A stretch of 64,000 nucleotides of DNA from Rhizomicrobium sp. (GTDB taxonomy: Bacteria > Pseudomonadota > Alphaproteobacteria > Micropepsales > Micropepsaceae). Both the position numbers and the translations under genes were made by a program. Where the stretch lies: the NCBI GenBank assembly GCA_037200385.1, contig JBBCGL010000001.1:682001-746000 (forward strand). Reading direction: 5' to 3'. The notes under the pieces are model-generated. The model had not been told where the DNA came from, ran no database searches, and worked only from the letters and a program-made list of their open reading frames with translations. Within the stretch, counting starts at the first letter, position 1; the number at the start of each line of letters is the position of its first letter. This document shows, in pieces, positions 55,566 to 64,000 of the stretch.

Positions 55566-56414
55566 ATGAAATTTCGCCACGCCACGGCCGCGCTCCTGAC
55601 CCTGTCGGCCCTGGCAGGCGCCGCATATGCCGCCGGAGGCTCGGGCAGCGAGGCGCCGGCCCAGCCCGGCTCGACCTTGCAGATGGCGATGACGCTCTAT
55701 GCCGGTGGCGTGACGCTGGGCAAGGTCGATCTCAACACGACCATCCGCGGCGACCAGTATCACTCCGTGTCGAACCTGCAGACCGGCGGCGTGGTCAATG
55801 CGTTCTGGCAGTCCGAGATCCAGGCGACCTCGACCGGCACGCTGGCGCCCCGCACCTTCCATCCCGGGCTCTACGACTCGTTCTACACCGGCCGCTCGGA
55901 CAAGAAGCAGGAGGTCTCGCTCACCTATGATACGGGCGGTCCGGTCCGGCTCTATGCCGATCCGCCCTATTCGATGACGGGCTACGAAGTGACGCCGGAG
56001 CAGCAGAAGGCGACCGTCGATCCGCTCAGCGCGATCACCATGCTGGTGTCGGGCGTCAGCGCGTCGCCGGAGAATCCCTGCGGCGTGACATTGCCGGTGT
56101 TCGACGGACGCCGCCGCTACAATGCCGAGATCAGCAAGCTCAAGGACACGGTCGTGTCGATGGACAACGGCCTCTACAAGGGCAAGGCCCTGCTCTGCCA
56201 GATCAAGTACAAGCAGCTGGCCGGTTACAAGCCCAAGGTGATCAAGGAAGGCGCGAGCTTCCCGCTGATCAACGCCTGGGTCGCGACGTTTCCGAGCGCC
56301 GCACCCGGCCGCTTCTACGTCGTGCCGCTGCGGGTGTGGGCGGATACGAGCTATGGCGTGATCGCGGCGGTGGCGACGACGGTGAAGATCGACGGCGTGG
56401 CATTGAAGCCCTGA
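55566..56414 (+). CDS. DUF3108 periplasmic protein
   Basis: A 282-residue exported protein with a signal peptide (about 1-22, ending AGAAYA) and a beta-rich DUF3108 domain (TLYAGGVTLGKVDLNTTIRG, QSEIQATSTGTLAPRTFHPG, CGVTLPVFDGRRRYNAEI). The family is common in proteobacterial envelopes and its function is unknown. Two cysteines (NPCGVT and ALLCQIK) may form a disulfide. The start ATG 55566 gives a proper signal peptide; ATG at 55539 adds a charged leader. Divergent from meaB. Confidence 0.88.
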   Translation: MKFRHATAALLTLSALAGAAYAAGGSGSEAPAQPGSTLQMAMTLYAGGVTLGKVDLNTTIRGDQYHSVSNLQTGGVVNAFWQSEIQATSTGTLAPRTFHPGLYDSFYTGRSDKKQEVSLTYDTGGPVRLYADPPYSMTGYEVTPEQQKATVDPLSAITMLVSGVSASPENPCGVTLPVFDGRRRYNAEISKLKDTVVSMDNGLYKGKALLCQIKYKQLAGYKPKVIKEGASFPLINAWVATFPSAAPGRFYVVPLRVWADTSYGVIAAVATTVKIDGVALKP

Positions 56415-56504
56415 GGGCGAGCCGCGTCGTCCTTCTTTTCCTGCCGCAACACCCTCTCGTCATGCCGAGGAGCGAGCGTCGCGAGCCTCGAAGCCCGCAC
56501 GCCT

Positions 56505-57385
56505 CTAATCGCCGCTCAGCGTCTTCAGCAGCGGCACCACCACGTCGCTGATCGGCGTCGGGATGCCGTGCTTGCGGCCCAGCCGCTGGATCACGCCGTT
56601 GCGGGCGTCCCATTCGAGCGGCTTGCCGTCGCGGCGGTCGTAATACATCGAGTTACCGCGATTGTTCGGCCGCGTCTGGAATGCGATGAGCTGCTGCACA
56701 TAGCCGTCCGCGAAGCGCGCCCCTTCGGCGCGGCCCACGGCCATGGATTCCTCGATCAGCGCCCGGCCGAGCGCCGTCATCTCCGGCGACGAGGCCAGCG
56801 CGTCGGGCCGCAGCGCCAAGGCCGACAGCGCGCCGCCGGCACAGTTGAGCGCGAGCTTCTCCCAGGCGCGCGTGGTGAAATCGGCATCCGCGGTGCACGT
56901 CACGAAGCTGGCCGCGAACAGCGCGGCGAATTCCTCGCCGGCCGGATCGTTCGGTACGATGAGGGCGGAGCGGCCATGGGTGGTGATCTCGCCCGGCGCG
57001 GTGCGTTCGGCCGGCAGCATGACGACCACCGGCACGACCGGCGTGGCGGCGGGCACGAACGGCGCAAGGCGCGCGCGGTGCTCGACGCCGTTCTGCAGCA
57101 CCGCGATCCTCGTGCCGGGCCCGACCAAAGCCTTCAGCCAGGGCGCGATGCTTGGCGTCTGATGCGATTTGACCGCGACCAGCACCCAGTCGGCGGGCGT
57201 GGCCTCGGCCGGCGTGGTGATCACCCGGACCGGCAGCGCCTTGCGCCTCCCGCCGTCGAGCCGCGTGAGCGCCAGCGCGGCGAAGGACTGGTTGGCGCAG
57301 ATGACAAGGTCATGGCCCTTTTCGGCCAACGCGAAGCCGATGGTGCCGCCGATGGCGCCGGGACCGATGAGGGCGATGGACGTCA

Positions 57386-57386
<1 letters not shown>
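56505..57386 (-). CDS. 2-dehydropantoate 2-reductase family oxidoreductase
   Basis: NADP-dependent ketopantoate-reductase-like enzyme of 293 residues. The N-terminal Rossmann motif ALIGPGAIGGTIG (residues 4-16) is followed by VAVKSHQTPSIAPWLK and LQNGVEH near residue 95. The C-terminal helical domain has WEKLALNCAGGALSAL near 175 and RGNSMYYDRRDGKPLEWD. It could be PanE or a paralogue using other 2-oxo acids. The ATG 57384-57386 overlaps the methylmalonyl-CoA mutase stop, hence an operon with that gene. Confidence 0.85.
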
Positions 57387-59539
<2,153 letters not shown>

Positions 59540-59860
59540 GTCTTCCGCCCGAGGTGATTTTGGGGCCGGAGTATCGCAGGTGCGAAAAAGGCGTCAAACC
59601 CGTCATCCCACTGTCTTCATTCCTTAACAAACACTCCGGGTACGGAGTATCCCGTGGATAAGCCGTTGCGGCTCCACGACTGGGCCCGCCCACAAGATGT
59701 GGTAGGGGGCGCAGCTTGACTTTCCACTAAACGTATGAGAACAAAGGATGATATTGATCGAGTTAGTGATTCGTCTATACTTCGTTCGTGTAACGTACCA
59801 TCCGTAAACGGACGATCCACAGCCGCACCAAGAAGGATGGGCCGCGGCCTTCGTCCGCAG
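59540..59860. other. Gene-free, relatively AT-rich gap upstream of the mutase gene
   Basis: This 321-bp stretch contains no supported gene. It holds a GTCATCCC word near 59600 that matches a REP-like repeat elsewhere, a DnaA-like sequence TTATCCACG (minus strand, about 59656), and an AT-rich block at 59720-59790. It must contain the promoter of the mutase-ketopantoate operon on the minus strand. A short plus-strand frame of 54 codons (59735-59899) has no ribosome-binding site. Confidence 0.4.
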
Positions 59861-60466
59861 CTAATGCGCCCAGGGCGGCAGTGGGGACGGGGTGTTTGAA
59901 GGGACTACGGCCCCTCCCGCGTTGGGCATGTTTGTGCGAGGGTCGATGCAGATGCACGAGCTGCCGACGGGCCCTAGTTCGCCTCTCGTCGTGCAAAACG
60001 CCTGTACACCGGGCGGCGGAGCTGGCATGCCCGCGGGGATGGTCCGCGGATCGATCTGGCATAACTTGTACTTCGGCGCGACCGCGGCCTGGGCTGGAAA
60101 GACCTCTTTCATCATGTCTTCCGCCATCCGAATCCGGCAGGCAATGTTGTCGTGGATGGCGGTCGGCAGGTCTTTTTGCAGTACGCCATTGAATCTCGAA
60201 ATTGAGCCGCCGGCGTTCACATGTACGCCCGCATCGACGAATTGCTTCAGAAGGTTCTTGAATTCGGCGTCGGCAGCGGCGCTGGCTTGCCCCGTTCGGC
60301 TATCGGAATAGAGGGGTACATTGCCGCAAATCTTCAGCGCGAAATTCGCAACGATATCCCCCTTCGCGGCGAGGGGGTCCGATTGCGTCATAGCCGCCCC
60401 ACTAGGAGCGAGGAAGAACAATCCCGAAATGACCGCAACGACCAAATTCCCTGTAAGGTGTTTCAT
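59861..60466 (-). CDS. Secreted protein of unknown function with a C-terminal Cys motif
   Basis: A 201-residue exported protein. The signal peptide (MKHLTGNLVVAVISGLFFLA) ends near SGAAM. The N-terminal half is helical (FALKICGNVPLYSDSRTG and FKNLLKQFVDAGVHV). The C-terminal half carries CQIDPR and FCTTRGELGPVGSSCICID, a Cys pattern seen in many small alphaproteobacterial envelope proteins, and ends in a Pro-rich tail. The start ATG at 60466 has GGAGG upstream. Codon use is less GC-rich than the flanking genes. Function unknown. Confidence 0.75.
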   Translation of the reverse strand: MKHLTGNLVVAVISGLFFLAPSGAAMTQSDPLAAKGDIVANFALKICGNVPLYSDSRTGQASAAADAEFKNLLKQFVDAGVHVNAGGSISRFNGVLQKDLPTAIHDNIACRIRMAEDMMKEVFPAQAAVAPKYKLCQIDPRTIPAGMPAPPPGVQAFCTTRGELGPVGSSCICIDPRTNMPNAGGAVVPSNTPSPLPPWAH

Positions 60467-60613
60467 GCTTGCCTCCGCCCCGCCCATTGTCGTGCGCAGT
60501 ATCGGACATAACAGAAATAGTTCCAAGGAACTCGACTTGAGAATTCATGGAATTCCCAGAAATACATCGCCGATCGGACCCGCGATTACTTATTTCCAAA
60601 GGGCAGTAGTTCA

Positions 60614-63202
60614 GTGCAGACTATCCAAACCATGAGGGCGGACTTCGCCGCTTCGCGCGTGACCGCGGTCCTCGGCCCCACCAACACCGGCAAGACGCAT
60701 TTTGCCATTGAAAGAATGTTGGCGCATCGATCGGGCATGATCGGCCTGCCGCTGCGCCTCCTGGCGCGCGAGGTCTACGACAAGGTCGTGCGCCTGAAGG
60801 GCGCCGACCTGGCCGCGCTGATCACCGGCGAGGAGAAGATCGTCCCGCCCGGCGCGCGCTATTACGTCTGCACGGTCGAGGCGATGCCGCTCGACATCCC
60901 GGTCGCCTGTCTGGTGATCGACGAGATCCAGCTTTGCGCCGATCCGGAGCGCGGCCATGTCTTCACCGACCGGCTGCTCAACGCGCGCGGCGAGGAGGAG
61001 ACCATCCTGCTCGGCGCCGACACGATGCGCAGCGCGATCCAGCGCTTCATCCCGCGCACCTATTTCATGACGCGGGCGCGGTTCTCGGACCTCGCCTATA
61101 CCGGGCACAAGAAGCTGACCCGCCTGCCCCGCCGCGCGGCGGTGGTCGGGTTCTCGGCCGAAGACGTCTACGGCATCGCCGAGCTGATCCGCCGCCAGCG
61201 CGGCGGCGCGGCCGTCGTGCTGGGCGCACTCAGCCCGCGCACCCGCAACGCGCAGGTCGAGCTCTACCAGAGCGGCGACGTCGACTTCCTGGTGGCGACC
61301 GATGCCATCGGCATGGGCCTCAACATGGATGTCGACCACGTCGCCTTCGCGGCAATGGAGAAGTTCGACGGCGTCGGCATGCGGCCGCTGCGCCCCGACG
61401 AGGTCGGCCAGATCGCCGGTCGCGCCGGACGGCATATGAATGACGGCACCTTCGGCACCACCGGCGAAGCCGCGCCGCTGGAAGACGAGCTCGTCGCCCG
61501 GGTCGAAGGCCACCGCTACGATCCGGTGCGGGTGCTGCAATGGCGCAATTCCAATCTGGAATTCGGATCGCTCGACCGGCTGCTCGCCAGCCTCGACGAG
61601 CCGCCGCCGCAGAAAGGCCTCGCCAAGGCGCGGCCGGCGAGCGATTTCATCGCCCTGCGCCTGCTGGCGGCCAATGACGACGTGTTGCCCCTCACCGCCT
61701 CACGCAGTGGCGTGCACCGGCTGTGGGATGCCTGCCAGATTCCCGATTTCCGCAAGCTGTCGGTCGACGAGCATGTCCGTCTGGTGCAGGCGGTGTTTCT
61801 GTTCCTGATGAGCGACGACGGCGTGCTGCCCGACGACTGGCTGGCGCGGCAGATCGAGCGGCTCGACATCACCGAAGGCGATGTCGCGACGCTGAGCGGC
61901 CGTCTGGCGCAGATCCGCACCTGGACCTATGTCGCGCATCGCGCGAGCTGGACGAAGGACGGCGCGCATTGGCAAGCGGTGACCCGCGCGGTGGAGGACC
62001 GGCTCTCCGACGCGCTGCACGAGCAACTGACGCAGCGCTTCATCGACCGGCGCACCAGCGTGCTGATGAAGCGGCTGCGCGAGGACGACGTGATCGACCT
62101 GACGCTCGACGATTCCGGCGGCGTCGCGATCGGCGGCGAAGTCGTCGGCAAGCTCGAAGGTTTCCGCTTCGAGCCGGATGCGCGCGCTGAAGGCATCCAT
62201 GGCCGCACCTTGCGCGCCGCCGCGATGCGCGGCCTCGAAGGCGAGTTCGTCGCGCGCGCCCGGCGCCTGCGCGAAGCCGAAGACAAGGCGATCAGCCTCA
62301 GCGAGCACGGCAAGCTGTGGTGGGATGGCGCTGTGGTGGGCCATCTGGTCAAGGGTGCCGCGCCCCTTTCGCCGACAGTGCAGGTGCTGGCCGACGAACG
62401 GCTGAAGGGCGACCTGCGCGACGACGTGCAGACCCGGCTCGAAGCCTTCGTGCAGGGCCGCATCGCGACGCGGCTGGAGCCGCTGCTGCTGCTGAAGGCG
62501 GCGGCCGAGGCCAAGGCGGGCACCGCCGATGCGCTGCCCGGCGCGGCGCGCGGCATCGCGCACCAATTGCTGGAGAATTTCGGCTCGCTGGAGCGCGCCC
62601 GGCTCACCCTGCCCGACCAGATCGGACCGTTGATCCGTGCCCTGAAGAATTTCGGCGTGTGGTTCGGGCGCCGCTCGGTCTATCTGCCCAAGATGCTGCG
62701 GCCCGACGCGGCGGGGCTGCTCGCGCTGCTGTGGGGCGTGTGGACCAAGCCCGAGCGCATCCCCGCGCCGCCGCAGGCCGGGCTGACGTCCTTCGTCAAC
62801 GACGCGCGCCTGCCGGCCGACTTCCTCGCTGCCGCCGGCTTCCGCGTGATCGCGCGCCGCGCCATCCGCCTCGACATGCTGGAGCGGCTGGAAGAGGAGC
62901 TCGAGAAGGCCGCGGCGGCCGGGGTGAACGCCGAGACCTTGCTGCCCAAGCTGGTCTCGCTGATCGGCTCTGGCAATGAGGAGCTCAAAGCGGTGCTCGC
63001 CGAGATGGGCTGGCAGATCGTCGACGTCGCCGACACCGGCAACGGCGTGACGCATGTGTGGCGCAAGCAAATGCCGAGACCGCCGCGCGCGCAGAAGCAT
63101 CGTCCGCGCGAGAAACGCGATCACAAGCCGAAGGAATTCAAGGTCGAGATCCGCCCCGACTCGCCGTTCGCGGGATTGGCTGCGCTCATCCGGAAAGTAT
63201 GA
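60614..63202 (+). CDS. SUV3-like superfamily 2 RNA helicase
   Basis: An 862-residue helicase of the group related to mitochondrial SUV3. It has Walker A GPTNTGKTHFAIERML near residue 22, the DExH-type LVIDEIQLCADPERGHVF near 100, and VATDAIGMGLNMDVDHVAFA. Motif VI is QIAGRAGRHMNDG near 270. The C-terminal half is helical with an SUV3-type domain, and the tail is strongly basic (RPPRAQKHRPREKRDHK). It usually precedes an S4-domain gene, fdxA and carD in alphaproteobacteria. An in-frame ATG at 60632 is an alternative start. Confidence 0.92.
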   Translation: MQTIQTMRADFAASRVTAVLGPTNTGKTHFAIERMLAHRSGMIGLPLRLLAREVYDKVVRLKGADLAALITGEEKIVPPGARYYVCTVEAMPLDIPVACLVIDEIQLCADPERGHVFTDRLLNARGEEETILLGADTMRSAIQRFIPRTYFMTRARFSDLAYTGHKKLTRLPRRAAVVGFSAEDVYGIAELIRRQRGGAAVVLGALSPRTRNAQVELYQSGDVDFLVATDAIGMGLNMDVDHVAFAAMEKFDGVGMRPLRPDEVGQIAGRAGRHMNDGTFGTTGEAAPLEDELVARVEGHRYDPVRVLQWRNSNLEFGSLDRLLASLDEPPPQKGLAKARPASDFIALRLLAANDDVLPLTASRSGVHRLWDACQIPDFRKLSVDEHVRLVQAVFLFLMSDDGVLPDDWLARQIERLDITEGDVATLSGRLAQIRTWTYVAHRASWTKDGAHWQAVTRAVEDRLSDALHEQLTQRFIDRRTSVLMKRLREDDVIDLTLDDSGGVAIGGEVVGKLEGFRFEPDARAEGIHGRTLRAAAMRGLEGEFVARARRLREAEDKAISLSEHGKLWWDGAVVGHLVKGAAPLSPTVQVLADERLKGDLRDDVQTRLEAFVQGRIATRLEPLLLLKAAAEAKAGTADALPGAARGIAHQLLENFGSLERARLTLPDQIGPLIRALKNFGVWFGRRSVYLPKMLRPDAAGLLALLWGVWTKPERIPAPPQAGLTSFVNDARLPADFLAAAGFRVIARRAIRLDMLERLEEELEKAAAAGVNAETLLPKLVSLIGSGNEELKAVLAEMGWQIVDVADTGNGVTHVWRKQMPRPPRAQKHRPREKRDHKPKEFKVEIRPDSPFAGLAALIRKV

Positions 63203-63323
63203 GCGGGGCGGGCGTGACCACGACTTCACGACGGTCGGGGAACCGTCCGCCTTGCCGGCATCACGATCCGCTGGAATTTTATCCAAGAACTATGAAAAAC
63301 GCCTGGCTTGAAGGTGCTGCAAT

Positions 63324-63824
63324 ATGGCCATGAAAGTGTATTTCGCGTCGGACCATGCCGGATTTGAGGCCAAGAACAAGCTTATCGAATATGTCCGCGA
63401 TCAACTCGAATGCGAAGTCGAAGATTGCGGCGCCCTGGTAAGCGATCCGCAGGACGACTATCCGGGCATCATTGCCGCTGCGGCAAGAAAACTTTCGGCG
63501 GACGTCGCTGCGGGGAAGGACAGCCGTGCCATCGTTGCGGGTGCCTCCGGACAAGGCGAAGCGATCGTCGCGAACAGGTTCAAGGGCGTTCGCTGCGCGC
63601 TCTACTATGGCGACCCGGGGAACAAGCAAGTGGACGCGTCCGGCAAGCATCTGGATATTCTGACGTCGACGCGCGAACACAACAATGCAAACGCGCTTTC
63701 CCTCGGCCTTCGGTTTCTTACGCTCGATCAAGCCAAAGACGCCGTCACGCGCTGGCTCGCGGCGCCGTTTCCCGGAGAAGCGCGCCACGCGCGCAGGATT
63801 ACCCAGATAGACCAGGTTTCGTAG
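63324..63824 (+). CDS. RpiB/LacAB-family sugar-phosphate isomerase, Glu-type active site
   Basis: A 166-residue protein, probably ribose-5-phosphate isomerase B or a related aldose-ketose isomerase. The N-terminus shows YFASDHAGFEAKNKLIEYV and the phosphate-contacting DYPGII. The active-site loop reads AGASGQGEAIVANRFKGVRCAL: the catalytic Cys of E. coli RpiB is absent and the GxGE glutamate takes its place, as in the mycobacterial enzyme. REHNNANALSLG with the catalytic His region is present. It is inserted between the helicase and S4-domain genes and uses less GC-rich codons than they do. Confidence 0.82.
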   Translation: MAMKVYFASDHAGFEAKNKLIEYVRDQLECEVEDCGALVSDPQDDYPGIIAAAARKLSADVAAGKDSRAIVAGASGQGEAIVANRFKGVRCALYYGDPGNKQVDASGKHLDILTSTREHNNANALSLGLRFLTLDQAKDAVTRWLAAPFPGEARHARRITQIDQVS

Positions 63825-63955
63825 TATGTTCCGGTCGCATGCCGATGCGGCCGCGCCCTGGATCAGCCCGGCGATACATCTGCGCCATGGCGCTGCCGAG
63901 ATGCGGACACGTGGAGAGGGCTTGATATTCCTGTGCTCCTCGCAAAACTGAACAC

Positions 63956-64000
63956 ATGACCGGCACCGACCGCATCCGCATCGACAAGTGGCTCTGGCAT
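63956..64000 (+). CDS. S4-domain RNA-binding protein, 5' end only
   Basis: The frame from ATG 63956 reads MTGTDRIRIDKWLWH to the window edge. The RIDKWLW start is the hallmark of Hsp15/YrfH-type S4-domain proteins that bind stalled 50S subunits, and this gene normally follows the SUV3-like helicase in alphaproteobacteria. Only 15 codons are visible. Confidence 0.75.
   Translation, partial: MTGTDRIRIDKWLWH

Noticed and set aside
59735-59899. A 54-codon plus-strand ORF in the gap beside the mutase gene
   Set aside because: No ribosome-binding site, its end is antisense to the secreted-protein gene, and its composition is not protein-like.

Overview
The window is GC-rich, densely coded chromosomal DNA from an alphaproteobacterium. 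The lineage call rests on gene content and order: ntrBC-ntrYX followed by a D-amino-acid transaminase, hfq, hflX and mazG; prfA-prmC-DUF4167; lysC-ptsP; bolA/J-domain/cobS/cobT; DUF3108/meaB/rpmB; and small families that are mainly alphaproteobacterial (DUF4167, DUF1178). The order looks most like Rhodospirillales or Micropepsales-type genomes, but the sequence alone does not fix the genus. No rRNA, tRNA, CRISPR array, prophage or intact insertion sequence was seen.

Layout. 1-9.7 kb: a truncated ispD diverges from a nitrogen-control block (ntrB, ntrC, ntrY, ntrX) that runs into a class IV transaminase, hfq and hflX. 9.8-22.8 kb: a mostly minus-strand housekeeping stretch (mazG, an MBL-fold hydrolase, tatD, DUF4167, prmC, prfA, a two-gene accessory insert, ispG, rodZ-like, a small secreted protein, ptsP, lysC). 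22.9-31 kb: a secreted glycine-rich protein inserted before ubiG, then DUF1178, a Nit2-like amidase, glutaredoxin, comF, a methyltransferase-like gene, an orphan Flp pilin, mutT, an alpha/beta hydrolase and argJ. 31-41 kb: secA, corA, epoxide hydrolase, accA, a three-gene ECF41 sigma/AhpD-like/membrane-protein operon, two small envelope genes and a CitE/malyl-CoA lyase-like gene. 41-52 kb: a possible glycosyltransferase, xerD, a long secreted protein, aroK, aroB, a CNNM/CorC protein, bolA, a J-domain protein, cobS and cobT. 52-64 kb: a GNAT acetyltransferase with a small overlapping partner, a VUT-family transporter, rpmB, meaB, DUF3108, a ketopantoate-reductase-like gene, methylmalonyl-CoA mutase, a secreted protein, a SUV3-like helicase, an RpiB-type isomerase and the start of an S4-domain gene.

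Functional links. NtrBC and NtrYX sense and respond to nitrogen and redox state. PtsP is the first enzyme of the nitrogen phosphotransferase system. MeaB is the G-protein chaperone of the B12-dependent methylmalonyl-CoA mutase encoded 2 kb away, and cobS/cobT encode two subunits of the aerobic cobaltochelatase needed to make that cofactor. aroK and aroB are consecutive in the shikimate pathway. ispD and ispG belong to the MEP isoprenoid pathway.

The parts least explained by housekeeping are: (i) a yeast-type cytosine deaminase overlapping a four-helix membrane protein, placed between ispG and prfA where hisS is often found (15.3-16.5 kb); (ii) a GNAT/small-protein pair arranged like a toxin-antitoxin operon (52.2-53.0 kb); (iii) a glycine-rich secreted protein between lysC and ubiG; (iv) several palindromic repeat families at gene borders. 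One repeat supplies the ribosome-binding site and start codon of its neighbour, and another separates cobS from cobT.
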